Below, one piece after another: positions 42,472-51,960 of a stretch of 64,000 nucleotides of DNA (within the stretch, counting starts at the first letter, position 1; each line of letters begins with the position of its first letter). The notes under the pieces were generated by a model, which did no database searches, was not told where the DNA came from, and saw only the letters and a list, made by a program, of their open reading frames with translations. This stretch comes from an uncultured Caryophanales bacterium. Its GTDB lineage: Bacteria; Bacillota_I; Bacilli_A; RFN20; CAG-826. Both the position numbers and the translations under genes were made by a program. The DNA is taken from contig CALELS010000016.1 in assembly GCA_937902735.1 (NCBI GenBank), positions 32,006 to 96,005 on the forward strand. The letters are read 5' to 3'.

Positions 42472-43887
42472 TTAGAAATAATGATGATATTTTTTCATCC
42501 ATTTGAAGTCTTTTAATTTGAATGACCAGTTCTTATCATTAACTGTCCCTGGCCAGTTAATGCGAGCGCGGTTATCAAGTTTTAAGACATCTTGAAGTTG
42601 GAAGATAGTCATAAATGACGGAGCATCATATATGTATTTAATGATAATCTCGAAGAGTTTATCAATGTCTCTTTCCCCATTAAATTTATTTGCTAAGAAG
42701 TCGATATTTTTCTTGTCTAAATTCTTTAGCCAACCATATAAAGTTTCATTGTCATGAGTACCTGGATAAACAATTTGTTTACTTGTTGGATATGCATTGT
42801 TATCAAATATAGTAAATTCCATCACATTCATACCTGGTAAATTGTAATGGTCTCTTAACTGATGTACTCCTTCGAATAAATCACCTAAATCTTCTGCGAT
42901 TAATTGAATGGATGGATATCTACGATACAAAGCATCAAAGAATTCGTATCTTGGACCTATTTTCCATTCGCCCCTTCTAGCGTTTTCATCTCCTGCAGGG
43001 ATGACACAATAAGTATCGAACGCTCTAAAGTGATCAAGTCTAAGAAGATCACATGTTTTGGCTAAATAGCCAAGTCTATTTGTTAAGAAGAGATAATCGT
43101 CTTTTTCCATCTTTTCAAAATCGTAAATTGGAGTACCCCAAAGTTGACCATCATCACTAAAAGCATCTGGTGGACAGCCACTTACTAATGTTGGATGGAA
43201 GTCTTCATCCATAACAAATTGTTCTTTATGTAACCAACAATCAGTAGAATCAATACCAACATAGAATGGACAATCAGCAATAATTTTGATTCCTACTTTC
43301 TTCGCATATCTAAATAATTTTTGATATTGCTTATAAGCAAGATATTGTTTAAACATGATATACTCTCCTCTTTCGAGGTATTTTTCGTATATATCATTTC
43401 TTTCGTCAAAATAATGCCTTTGCCAATTTTCCCAATTAATCCACATATTGAAATAATTGTCTTCCCTTAAACAAGTAAACATTACATATCCAATTAACCA
43501 TGGATTATCTTTTTTAAATTTAACGTATGCTCGATTGTTCTTGTCGAATTTTAAATATGCTTTATATAAATATTTGTTTTTAAAATTAAGGACATCATAA
43601 TAATCAACTTTATTAGTTTTTGGATGATGTTTTGGAATGCGTTTGACTAAATGCATTCTTTTTAAATCATCTAAATCAATATATCTTTCATCAATAGCTT
43701 CACTGCAAGTGGACATATATGGTGAATTTCCTGGTCCAAGTGGATTAAGTGGAAGAACTTGCCAATATGAATATCCTTCCTTTTTTAGCCAATCAATAAA
43801 TCGATATGCTTTGCTTGAAAAATCACCAATACCATATTTTCCTGGAAGTGAAGCAACAGGAAGAAGAATTCCAACATTATTTTTCAT
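42472..43887 (-). CDS. malQ: 4-alpha-glucanotransferase (amylomaltase)
   Basis: 471 residues, GH77. Start VGILLPVASLPGKYGIGDF and motifs SPYMSTCSEAIDERYI, IIADCPFYVG, LLRLDHFRAFD (nucleophile aspartate), IAEDLG (acid glutamate) and YPGTHDNETLYGW. Disproportionates imported maltodextrins. Monocistronic, with extended -10 TGCTACAAT upstream on the minus strand. Confidence 0.95.
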   Translation of the reverse strand: MKNNVGILLPVASLPGKYGIGDFSSKAYRFIDWLKKEGYSYWQVLPLNPLGPGNSPYMSTCSEAIDERYIDLDDLKRMHLVKRIPKHHPKTNKVDYYDVLNFKNKYLYKAYLKFDKNNRAYVKFKKDNPWLIGYVMFTCLREDNYFNMWINWENWQRHYFDERNDIYEKYLERGEYIMFKQYLAYKQYQKLFRYAKKVGIKIIADCPFYVGIDSTDCWLHKEQFVMDEDFHPTLVSGCPPDAFSDDGQLWGTPIYDFEKMEKDDYLFLTNRLGYLAKTCDLLRLDHFRAFDTYCVIPAGDENARRGEWKIGPRYEFFDALYRRYPSIQLIAEDLGDLFEGVHQLRDHYNLPGMNVMEFTIFDNNAYPTSKQIVYPGTHDNETLYGWLKNLDKKNIDFLANKFNGERDIDKLFEIIIKYIYDAPSFMTIFQLQDVLKLDNRARINWPGTVNDKNWSFKLKDFKWMKKYHHYF

Positions 43888-43949
43888 AAGAATTATTCCT
43901 TAATAGATAGAATTATTGTAGCACATTATATTTATAATATAAAAGAGCA

Positions 43950-43980
43950 AATTAAAAAGCGAACCATAGGATTCGCTTTC
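43950..43980 (-). terminator. Terminator after TM2 gene
   Basis: Minus strand AAAGCGAA/TTCGCTTT with T-rich end. Confidence 0.75.
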
Positions 43981-43999
43981 TAATTTAATTATTTAAAAA

Positions 44000-44197
44000 T
44001 TAAAGAGCATTACCGGCTTTGTCGGTGAATTTACCAACAATGATCATGATGAGGTCAACGATAACACCAACACCAAATAAACCACCGGTAAAGAGATAAA
44101 GAAGACCAGTGCCAACTTTTCCAACATAGAATCTGTGGACACCAAATTCGCCTAAGAAAATACAAAGTAATAAGGCGACAATTCTTTTTTGACTCAT
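44000..44197 (-). CDS. TM2-domain membrane protein
   Basis: 65 residues: SQKRIVALLLCIFLGEFGVHRFYVGKVGTG... with the TM2 signature G-xGxHRFYxGK between two membrane helices and a D-L-I turn. Function unknown. Ribosome site TAGGAGGAAAA, -10 TATACT. Confidence 0.88.
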   Translation of the reverse strand: MSQKRIVALLLCIFLGEFGVHRFYVGKVGTGLLYLFTGGLFGVGVIVDLIMIIVGKFTDKAGNAL

Positions 44198-44270
44198 TAG
44201 TTTTCCTCCTATTAATTTATCTATAGTATACCCCTTTTTTATAGAAATGCACTAATTTTATTGATATAAA

Positions 44271-44300
44271 AAAGTAAACGTTTTTCACGCGTTTACTTCT
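44271..44300. terminator. Terminator between amylase operon and TM2 gene
   Basis: AAGTAAACG/CGTTTACTT stem with T stretch on both strands. Confidence 0.75.
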
Positions 44301-44315
44301 TTAATATAAATATAT

Positions 44316-45176
44316 TTATTGATTAATTGGGAAGTCTTTCCAATCAGAGCATGTATAAGTAGTTACTCCAGACTGAACAGGAATATCATTTGTTTGGTTA
44401 TAAATTCTACCTGGATCGTTGCTATCTTTACCAAGCGACCAATCAGGTGTAGTTGTACCTGGAGCACATCTAACAAATAACATACCAGTCATATTACTTG
44501 CGGCCATAAATGTTGCTGATGTCTCAGAAGTATATGCAAGAGATTTCCAGTTACCATTACCTTCATCTCCACCCCAGACCCAGGCAAAACACATACAGCC
44601 ATCATCAGTAATCCATGTTGGTAGACCTTGAATAGTGTATTCGATAGCTAAACCAGTAGATGGAGTACTACTTCCGCCTCCGCTAGCGCCACCAGAACCG
44701 CTTCCACCAGTAAATGATGCATAAAGAATAGTGCCAGCAACTGAAGGCATACGTTCATAAGTAACTGGAGCACCAGTTCCTTCATATGTTATCCAACCAG
44801 CAAATTCAGAATTAGTTACAGTAGAAGTAACTTTATCTTTTCCTGGAAGGACACTACCAGCTGCAGCAGTGTATGTAATTGTATTTTCTAAGAACTTAGC
44901 ATCAACGTTTTCACCAGCTTTGCCTTCATAAAGTCCAGTTGGACCAAGGACTAAATAAGCTGTAACTTGACCGCCAATAACTGGTGGTTCTTGTTCGCCA
45001 CTTCCTTCGCTACTTCCACCGCCAGAGGATCCTCCGCCGCTTGGCTCAACATCACTACCGGAATTATCTCCACCAGAATCTTTTCCTTTTGGAGGATTGC
45101 CGTTGTATAAAATACATCCACTTAATAATCCAGCAAATAGAGGAAGTGTTAAGAAACGAATTAAACTCTTTTTCAT
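44316..45176 (-). CDS. Lipoprotein with starch-binding-like domain
   Basis: 286 residues. Lipobox LSGC, Gly/Ser linker, an InlB-type repeat-like region (TVTNSEFAGWITYEGTGAPVTYERMPS), a second Gly/Ser linker, and a C-terminal domain with aromatic pattern CFAWVWGGDEGNGNW ... RIYNQTNDIPV similar to CBM26-type starch-binding modules. Twelve bp after the amylase gene, same operon, which supports starch capture at the cell surface. Confidence 0.7.
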   Translation of the reverse strand: MKKSLIRFLTLPLFAGLLSGCILYNGNPPKGKDSGGDNSGSDVEPSGGGSSGGGSSEGSGEQEPPVIGGQVTAYLVLGPTGLYEGKAGENVDAKFLENTITYTAAAGSVLPGKDKVTSTVTNSEFAGWITYEGTGAPVTYERMPSVAGTILYASFTGGSGSGGASGGGSSTPSTGLAIEYTIQGLPTWITDDGCMCFAWVWGGDEGNGNWKSLAYTSETSATFMAASNMTGMLFVRCAPGTTTPDWSLGKDSNDPGRIYNQTNDIPVQSGVTTYTCSDWKDFPINQ

Positions 45177-45188
45177 CTTTCTTTCCTC

Positions 45189-47771
45189 CTATTTTGCTTG
45201 TAAAGCAAGAACACTGAATTTTGCTTTACCTATGTTATATCCATCAACTGGTTGTGGACCAAGTTGACCAACAACGTTGTAATCATTTGAAGAAATGACA
45301 TCTGATGGATTTACTGAATAATCACTTTCATTAAGACCAGTATTAATCCAAATACCTAAAGTATTACCACTTCCAGTAACGGTAATAACCATAACGTTAG
45401 TACCGCTATTAGCGGAATAGTGAACTTTAGCATTTGATGGGAATGCTTTTTTAATCTTAATCAATGTCTTATACCAACTATACATTGAGTTTGGATCTTG
45501 CATTTGAGTTTCAGCATCTGCAATGGTCTTGTTGTAATCATCGTATTCAAAGACATATTGTCCTGATTTATAGTGAGGACGCACACTTTCATCAGCCCAT
45601 TTGAATGGTTGACGATACCAAATATCTTCACTGTTTTCGTTGAGATATAACTCAATATGTTTATCAGTGTTAGATGACATACCAAGTTCATCACCATAAT
45701 AAATCCAGCTACAACCTTGGTTAAGTAATGTGATTGCAGCATGAATCTTAGCTTTATTAACTTGATCACCTTGACCAGTTACTTTAGTAATAGCTACTGT
45801 TTCACCAGGTTTTTCTGCTGGAACACCATTGACTTGGTTGATAGCTCTCATAACGTCGTGGTTAGAAGTAAATGCGCCATTAATAAAGTCTGGACGGCAA
45901 CCACCTTGAACAGAGATTGCATCTTCTTTATCACCAAGTTTAAAGTAATCTGATGAACCAAAGACATTAAGTGTTTCACCAGGGTGTTTGTTTTGCCATG
46001 TTGAAGCACCACCTTGGTTGTTATAAATCATTGCTGGAATATGATAATAGGTTCCAAAGTCGAATTGAGAATCAAGTGCTTGATAATATGGAGCAGTTCT
46101 TGTTCCCCAACCATCGAAGTTTTCACCTACTAAGAAGCAGTTTGGATAATCATTCTTAACTGCATTAGCAAATTCTTTCCACCAAAGTATGTTCTTCGTG
46201 AGGTTAGAAGAGTAGTCGAAGTCTTTGGTAATTCTTTGTCCTTTTTCCTCATCGTATGCTGTCTTTTGACCAACATCGACAATAATTGCATCATTGTTGG
46301 AGTAGGCTTCATCACGCATGAAGATGTGTTTAACGGCATCAAGACGGAAACCATCAAGACCAAATCCCATCCAGTATTTAGCCATATCAATAACTAATTC
46401 TCTGGTTTGTGGATTTAAGTAGTTGATTTCAGGCATGCCACTTCCAAACTTACCATAATAGTAGTAATGTGATTCACCATCTCTATACCATGATGGATTT
46501 GGACTTTCTGCATCCTCTTTAACAGTAATTTCTACGTATTGACCATTTTTATATTTTTGGATTTTATCGGTTTCATATTTCCATGTGTAAATATTACGCC
46601 AATCGATTGTTTGACCATTTGGTCCTGCGCTCTTTTCACCCCATTGTGATTTGGTAAACCATACATTACCTTTTGATGTGTGATTAAGAACTAAGTCCAT
46701 AAGGACTTTCATACCTTTTTGGTGAGCTTTGTATATTAATTCACGGTAGTCATCGATCGTACCGAAGCGTTTATCTACCGCATAGTAGTCAGATATATCG
46801 TAGCCATGATATGAGTCGGATTTTTGAATTGGTGTTAGCCATAACGCTTGAACACCTAAATTTGATAAGTAATCGAGTGAGTTAATAACGCCTCTAATAT
46901 CACCCATGCCATCTCCATTGGAGTCGCGGAATGAGGCGACAAAGATTTGATATCCTGCTCCAACGCTCTTATATGCTTCTGATGTCTTACTTACTGGATA
47001 GTTAAGATTTGCATATTCTTCAACATTTGAACGGTAATCACCTGTCGTATCATTATCAATAGGATTAATTTTAACTTCAGGAGCTCCGCTACCAGCAAAG
47101 AAGACATATTCATTTAAGGCACCACTTGAAACAAAGACGTGAATGGCTTTACCCTTACCATTTTCATTATCGATGTCACGCCAGTTTTCTTCAGCACGGA
47201 TATCTTCGATATATGTTTCACGACCGCCATCAGAAACCCACATTGTTGAACCATCCATATGGCTTATTTGTGGGAGTAAGAATCCAATCCAGTCCGAATC
47301 TTCAAATGAAACTGATTTACCAGTCTTACCACCTCTTAAGTTTGTAGACATATAATCAACATCAGCAATTACGCCATAATCATCTACGAATGTGCCATTA
47401 CCTTCGCTTCCACGTCCAACTTCATCAAATGTCATCCAGTGATTGGACATTGGTTTAAGCTCAAGTGTGTCACTTACTTTAGTTTTAGTTGATGAATAGG
47501 CCCAAAGTGTACCTTCAAGAGATGAAGGCATAAATGGCCAAAGCCAAAGAGCATAATCGTTATAGCCACCTTTTTCACCACGGTTGTAGTGGAAATATAA
47601 GTGACCTGGTTTACTCCATGAATTTAGCCAAGCATCGTACTTGTCACCATCTTCTTCGGTGTCGGCTGGAGTGTAATCTCCTCCGCCACCTCCGCCACCA
47701 GGTGTATTGTTGTTAATACATCCGGCAAGAAAAAGAGGGACAAGACTAAGAATTAAAAGTTTCTTATTCAT
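45189..47771 (-). CDS. Secreted alpha-amylase lipoprotein (GH13)
   Basis: 860 residues. Lipobox LAGC near 18 then a glycine run. About 270 N-terminal residues form beta domains of unknown type. GH13 catalytic domain: QIFVASFRDSNGDGMGDIRGV, LMDLVLNHTS, GFRLDAVKH (nucleophile), VGENFDGWG (acid), TSNHDV. C-terminal beta sandwich. Cuts alpha-1,4 glucans outside the cell. Exact subfamily (neopullulanase-type versus alpha-amylase) not certain. Confidence 0.92.
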   Translation of the reverse strand: MNKKLLILSLVPLFLAGCINNNTPGGGGGGGDYTPADTEEDGDKYDAWLNSWSKPGHLYFHYNRGEKGGYNDYALWLWPFMPSSLEGTLWAYSSTKTKVSDTLELKPMSNHWMTFDEVGRGSEGNGTFVDDYGVIADVDYMSTNLRGGKTGKSVSFEDSDWIGFLLPQISHMDGSTMWVSDGGRETYIEDIRAEENWRDIDNENGKGKAIHVFVSSGALNEYVFFAGSGAPEVKINPIDNDTTGDYRSNVEEYANLNYPVSKTSEAYKSVGAGYQIFVASFRDSNGDGMGDIRGVINSLDYLSNLGVQALWLTPIQKSDSYHGYDISDYYAVDKRFGTIDDYRELIYKAHQKGMKVLMDLVLNHTSKGNVWFTKSQWGEKSAGPNGQTIDWRNIYTWKYETDKIQKYKNGQYVEITVKEDAESPNPSWYRDGESHYYYYGKFGSGMPEINYLNPQTRELVIDMAKYWMGFGLDGFRLDAVKHIFMRDEAYSNNDAIIVDVGQKTAYDEEKGQRITKDFDYSSNLTKNILWWKEFANAVKNDYPNCFLVGENFDGWGTRTAPYYQALDSQFDFGTYYHIPAMIYNNQGGASTWQNKHPGETLNVFGSSDYFKLGDKEDAISVQGGCRPDFINGAFTSNHDVMRAINQVNGVPAEKPGETVAITKVTGQGDQVNKAKIHAAITLLNQGCSWIYYGDELGMSSNTDKHIELYLNENSEDIWYRQPFKWADESVRPHYKSGQYVFEYDDYNKTIADAETQMQDPNSMYSWYKTLIKIKKAFPSNAKVHYSANSGTNVMVITVTGSGNTLGIWINTGLNESDYSVNPSDVISSNDYNVVGQLGPQPVDGYNIGKAKFSVLALQAK

Positions 47772-47798
47772 ATCAGCTACCTCGAATATCTAGTTTAT

Positions 47799-47827
47799 AT
47801 AATAAAAGCGCTTTCAATTTTAGTCAA
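47799..47827 (-). promoter_or_regulatory. Amylase promoter with LacI/CcpA-type operator in the spacer
   Basis: Minus strand: -35 TTGACT (47822-47827), 17 bp spacer containing TTGAAAGCGCTTT, -10 TATTAT (47799-47804). AAAGCGCTTT is a perfect palindrome with the central CG of MalR/CcpA operators, placed to block RNA polymerase. Confidence 0.8.
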
Positions 47828-47894
47828 CATCGCGCATATATGAAATTATGTGTATTATGCGAAAAGAGGGGATTTGTGATAGGAAATTTGAATA

Positions 47895-47919
47895 ACAAAA
47901 AAACGACCAAATAGGTCGT
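47895..47919 (-). terminator. Terminator of the DUF2188-like gene
   Basis: Minus strand ACGACC/GGTCGT stem and seven T. Confidence 0.85.
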
Positions 47920-47936
47920 CTTCAGGTTTTATTGGA

Positions 47937-48230
47937 TTATTTAATTTTACCTTTTTTAGCGCCTTTTGAAGCGTGGACAAGGACTGTACCACCTTGGTTA
48001 TCAGCCATTTTGTTAACGTATTCAAGACCTTCTTTTTGGGTATCAAATACTTTAATGACTTTTTCGCCTCCAGCGAATTTTACAACCCATTTGTTATCAC
48101 TTGCTCTTTTAGAGAGATGATAAACACGTTTTCCTTCTGCACTTGGACCACCTTTTTTAGGTTCTGGTTTTTTTACAGGAGCTTTTTTTGCTGGTGCAGC
48201 TTTTTTAGCAGGAGCTTTCTTGCATGCCAT
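47937..48230 (-). CDS. Histone H1-like tail fused to DUF2188-like domain
   Basis: 97 residues. First 35 are Lys/Ala/Pro repeats (KKAPAKKAAPAKKAPVKKP) as in H1-like DNA-binding tails; the rest (VYHLSKRASDNKWVVKFAGGEKVIKVFDTQKEGLEYV ... TVLVHASKGAKKGKIK) matches the DUF2188 fold. Highly basic; may bind nucleic acid. Single gene with its own terminator. Confidence 0.8.
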   Translation of the reverse strand: MACKKAPAKKAAPAKKAPVKKPEPKKGGPSAEGKRVYHLSKRASDNKWVVKFAGGEKVIKVFDTQKEGLEYVNKMADNQGGTVLVHASKGAKKGKIK

Positions 48231-48290
48231 AATGTAATCCTCTTTTCTTTCTTTAATATTAGTTCAAATCTAATAAAAAATACAAAACTT

Positions 48291-49424
48291 TTATATATGA
48301 TCCGCTAAAGAAAGACCTGATGCTATCGCCCACATAAGGTTATATCCTCCACATGGTGCATCAACATCTAAAGTCTCTCCAATGAAATAGACATTCTTTT
48401 CAAGAATAGATTCAAAATTATCTTTAATTTCTTTAAGTAAGATTCCGCCAACACTTACTTGAGAGAATTCAAAATCATAAAGTTTTTTGAATGTAAAAAT
48501 ATGTCCTTTTATTGAATTGATTAAATCATGTCCTTTAAGATTCTCTTTTCTTAAATAATTCGCAAGTTTTGGATGTAGATAACTATCAAGAAGTTCATCC
48601 TTAGAGTGGAATGAAAGGAATATACCTAAATCTTCAAACGCAACATTTGGAAGTAGATCAATCTTAATCTTATATTCTGCTTCTAAATCTCTTGCAATTA
48701 TTCTAGAAACATTAAAGATGACAATACCTGATAAACCTTTATCTTTAAAAAGTAATTCACCGGACTCTTTATGGATTAATTTGTTATTTTTAAGAAGAGA
48801 TACATCGGCTTTAACTCTTACTCCATCGAGAGTCTTTACATCTTCTTTAATATATATAGGACACAGTCCAGGATTCATCTCTTTAAGTTTATAACCATGT
48901 TCTTTAAAAGTAGGAATTAAATTACCATTACTTCCTAGATTTGGAGATGACTTACCACCTACTGAAAACACTAATTTATCCACAATAAATCTGTTGTTTT
49001 CAGTAAATACTTCTATTTCTTCATCATTAGCAATATAGTCAGTTACCTCTTCATTAGTCTTAATTTCAATATGCTCTTTTTCGAGAGCTTTTAGTAAAGC
49101 GTTTCTAACTGTAACTGCAGATTCTGAAATTGGATAAATCAAATCACCAACTTCTTTTGTCTTAATATTTAAAGAATCTAGAAATGATAATTGAGATTTG
49201 AGGTTATATTTTAAAACGATTTCATAAGCAAAATCAGAACCATAAATATCCTTTAATGAACCTTTATTTCCTATGTTGCATTTACCATTACCAGTCGCAA
49301 GTATCTTTTTAAGAGGTTCTTCTTTTCTTTCTAATATTAAAACATCATCTTTTGGATGACTTCTTTTATAAGATAGAGCAAATATAACCCCTGAAACGCC
49401 TGCTCCAACAACAACAATTTTCAT
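48291..49424 (-). CDS. HI0933-family FAD-dependent oxidoreductase (YhiN/BaiN-like)
   Basis: 377 residues. FAD loop VVVGAGVSGVIFA, ATGNGKCNIGN (family signature), SVGGKSSPNLGSNG and the C-terminal VYFIGETLDVDAPCGGYNLMWAIASG. Function in this family is poorly defined; some act on bile acids or as flavin reductases. Confidence 0.9.
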   Translation of the reverse strand: MKIVVVGAGVSGVIFALSYKRSHPKDDVLILERKEEPLKKILATGNGKCNIGNKGSLKDIYGSDFAYEIVLKYNLKSQLSFLDSLNIKTKEVGDLIYPISESAVTVRNALLKALEKEHIEIKTNEEVTDYIANDEEIEVFTENNRFIVDKLVFSVGGKSSPNLGSNGNLIPTFKEHGYKLKEMNPGLCPIYIKEDVKTLDGVRVKADVSLLKNNKLIHKESGELLFKDKGLSGIVIFNVSRIIARDLEAEYKIKIDLLPNVAFEDLGIFLSFHSKDELLDSYLHPKLANYLRKENLKGHDLINSIKGHIFTFKKLYDFEFSQVSVGGILLKEIKDNFESILEKNVYFIGETLDVDAPCGGYNLMWAIASGLSLADHI

Positions 49425-49574
49425 AACATTTAAATCTTAGCAAAAAAATGTAATAAGTTAATAGATGTTATTAGACACAAGGATTTATCAAAATCAAAAT
49501 AGATGGTGACTTTTTATTATACTTGCTTGATTAAGTCATTTTTAAGTTCATCAGACAAAAGTATGCAAAATAGT

Positions 49575-49613
49575 TTGCAATCGTTTGATAAAAAGTAAGA
49601 ACAATTCTATTCT
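49575..49613 (+). promoter_or_regulatory. Promoter with cre-like site
   Basis: -35 TTGATA (49585-49590), 17 bp, -10 TATTCT (49608-49613). TTGCAATCGTTTGAT (49575-49589) fits the CcpA consensus with one mismatch and overlaps the -35. Confidence 0.5.
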
Positions 49614-49654
49614 TTTAAATGTTTTAATTTAGTAGATAAGAAAGGAACTTAGTT

Positions 49655-51316
49655 ATGAAAATTAATAAACTTATGTTATTAGCTCTTCCAGTGATGGCCT
49701 TATCAGTTGGAATCCTAGCTTTAAATTCTTCAAAGAGTAGCGATTCTTTATCAGTCAGCGCTGCTGATTACACTCCATCAAATAGAAAACTAACCTTTAA
49801 TAATGATGGATCAGTTGACGCAACTTTCAGTGTTAATGATAACGTTTTAGATTCACGTGGTTGGTTACTTTGTTTGTTTAAAAGTAAACCATCATTCGAT
49901 CCAGTCACTCATAAGATTAAACACTCAGATACAATGCATCCTTATTCAACAGCGGAATGTGAACATTATTTCTTCGCTTCAAACACGACTAAAGAAGGCA
50001 ATATTTCTGTTAGATGGGATGCAAATTTTGCTGACCAAAAAGAAAGTTGGAGTGGAATCGAAACCACCGGTCAAGAAGGTCACACTTTAGCTGATTATCT
50101 TCTTGGGGAAACTGATTGGTATATTGTTATAGGTATTCGCCATTATAATAACGATTGGGGAACTCATGGTGACAATCCTGGCGAAGGAACAAATGGATGG
50201 TGGGAAAACACCGACTATTATGTTGGTAAAGAAAGCATTATTAGAGGCGACCTTCCATATGGTGAAATCTATCTTGATTTATCTGAACAATCAGATTGGG
50301 AAAATGATGGTGCTCAATTTGCTATCTATTTCTTCGATAAAAACGATGGAACTAATCCTGATAAAATGGTTTTTTCTGATATTGCTGTCAGTGTCCCATT
50401 ACAAGACAATATTTATATTGCTTCTTATGAATTAAGTTTCCAACCAACTCATATGATTGGTGTTAGACTTAATTCCGAATGTACAACTCCAAGTTGGGAT
50501 GATAAATGGAATCAAACTCAAAACTTAGATTTCTATCAATTTGGTGTTATTGGTGTCACCAGTGAGAATTATGAGGTCCCCGGTGTCTATTATGGATGGT
50601 CGGATGGACTTGCTACAGTAAAAATTAGTCGCGGAAATCAAGAAATTGAAGTCGTCTTAGATAATTATAAACGTAATGCAGAGAATAAATCCGAGCATTA
50701 TAATGACTATATTGATTTACAGACAAATGATGAATTTGTTATCGAATATGGTTCAAATTCTTATCATAGTTGGAATAATCTTCCAATCTTTGATAATAAC
50801 TTCAGCAATAACAGCACAGAAGATAAGATTAAAGTTGATGTCGCTGGCACATATTCGTTCTATTTTAAAGCATATGAAACTCATGAGGTTTTTATTAGTA
50901 AACCAGAAGTTGCATTTGCTGATGCGTGGGCCCAATCTTTCTTAAAAGGAAATTGTGTCGCTACAAAATCCAATTGGTCCACTTATGAAGATGAATTTGA
51001 ACACTTACCTAATAGTGCAAAAATATTCTTATTAAATGTTGACCACGAACCTGATCCAGATGTTGTATTTGAAAACTATTTTGCTCAAGCAATTCAAAGA
51101 TATGACTATATAATTTATCTTTATGGCACTGATGCCTATAGTGACTATATTGGTAGAGTTTATGCCGAAAAATTTACTCCACGTGTTTCTAATACATTTA
51201 CCAGTGAGTTCACAAATGATAGTTCCACTGCAATTGTATTAGTGGTTATTACCTCGTTTGCTTCCGTTGGAGCTGTCATTGGCTGTCTTATTCTTAAAAG
51301 AATAAAAGAAAACTAA
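49655..51316 (+). CDS. Large surface protein with C-terminal membrane anchor
   Basis: 553 residues. Signal peptide to about 35, beta-rich ectodomain with many aromatic residues (several W/Y/N-D clusters as in carbohydrate-binding modules), then ADAWAQSFLKGNCVATKSNWSTYEDEF ... RYDYIIYLYG, and a final membrane helix (IVLVVITSFASVGAVIGCLIL) with a basic tail and no LPXTG. The cre-like promoter and the nearby starch locus suggest a role in glycan binding; not proven. Confidence 0.65.
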   Translation: MKINKLMLLALPVMALSVGILALNSSKSSDSLSVSAADYTPSNRKLTFNNDGSVDATFSVNDNVLDSRGWLLCLFKSKPSFDPVTHKIKHSDTMHPYSTAECEHYFFASNTTKEGNISVRWDANFADQKESWSGIETTGQEGHTLADYLLGETDWYIVIGIRHYNNDWGTHGDNPGEGTNGWWENTDYYVGKESIIRGDLPYGEIYLDLSEQSDWENDGAQFAIYFFDKNDGTNPDKMVFSDIAVSVPLQDNIYIASYELSFQPTHMIGVRLNSECTTPSWDDKWNQTQNLDFYQFGVIGVTSENYEVPGVYYGWSDGLATVKISRGNQEIEVVLDNYKRNAENKSEHYNDYIDLQTNDEFVIEYGSNSYHSWNNLPIFDNNFSNNSTEDKIKVDVAGTYSFYFKAYETHEVFISKPEVAFADAWAQSFLKGNCVATKSNWSTYEDEFEHLPNSAKIFLLNVDHEPDPDVVFENYFAQAIQRYDYIIYLYGTDAYSDYIGRVYAEKFTPRVSNTFTSEFTNDSSTAIVLVVITSFASVGAVIGCLILKRIKEN

Positions 51317-51329
51317 TTAATAATTTATA

Positions 51330-51366
51330 AAAGACTCTGTGAATTTAATTTACAGAGTCTTTTTAA
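51330..51366 (+). terminator. Terminator of the surface-protein gene
   Basis: AAAGACTCTGT/ACAGAGTCTTT stem, T run. Confidence 0.85.
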
Positions 51367-51454
51367 TTAAACTTATTTAATATTAATTAAGGTTTTAGAT
51401 GAGAAATAGAATCAATCTATTATTTAGATTGGTATAATGATATACTAACTACAC

Positions 51455-51531
51455 GCGCCAATAGTTCAACTGGATAGAATGCTTGACTTCGAATCAAGAG
51501 GTTGCGAGTTCGACTCTTGCTTGGCGCACCA
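51455..51531 (+). tRNA. tRNA-Arg (TCG)
   Basis: Acceptor GCGCCAA/TTGGCGC, anticodon loop CTTCGAA on CTTGA/TCAAG gives TCG, CCA encoded. Confidence 0.95.
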
Positions 51532-51633
51532 TTTGAAGATTATATTTCCAATGTTAAAAAACAAAGGAAATTTTTATTATTTGTTGTTAGAAATGTATCA
51601 CAAATGTGTTACAATATTCGTGGAGAAAATATT

Positions 51634-51960
51634 ATGAAAAGTGAAGTTGTTCATGCAAGAGTTCAATCGGATATTAAAATTGATTGTGAAAAGATTTTAA
51701 ATGTAATCGGATTATCGTTGAGTCAAGCAATTGATTTATTCTTACGACAAGTTGTCTTAAAAAAAGGATTACCTTTTAAGTTAGATAAAGAAGAAAAAGA
51801 AAATAACAATATGGAAAAACTTGCTTATTTAATTAATATGGTTGATGGAAAAGAACCATCTGCAAAATCTAAAAAAATTATACATTTATACGCAAAAGGA
51901 GATATTGATTTAGAAACTGCTAAGTTTGCATTAATAAGGAGTTATCAAAATGAGGGATGA
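51634..51960 (+). CDS. RelB/DinJ-type antitoxin with VbhA-like tail
   Basis: 108 residues. N terminus MKSEVVHARVQSDIKIDCEKILNVIGLSLSQAIDLFLRQ is a ribbon-helix-helix RelB/DinJ domain that should bind its own promoter. After a lysine/asparagine linker, residues about 65-108 (EKLAYLINMVDGKEPSAKSKKIIHLYAKGDIDLETAKF) look like a VbhA antitoxin, which inserts into Fic proteins; the inhibitory S/TxxxEG is degenerate (xxxxDG). Overlaps the fic gene by 11 bp. The start follows GGAGAAAAT, 103 bp after tRNA-Arg. Confidence 0.75.
   Translation: MKSEVVHARVQSDIKIDCEKILNVIGLSLSQAIDLFLRQVVLKKGLPFKLDKEEKENNNMEKLAYLINMVDGKEPSAKSKKIIHLYAKGDIDLETAKFALIRSYQNEG

Noticed and set aside
51502..51633. N-terminal extension of the RelB/VbhA-like gene
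   Set aside because: It would overlap tRNA-Arg; the ribosome site before 51634 fits better.
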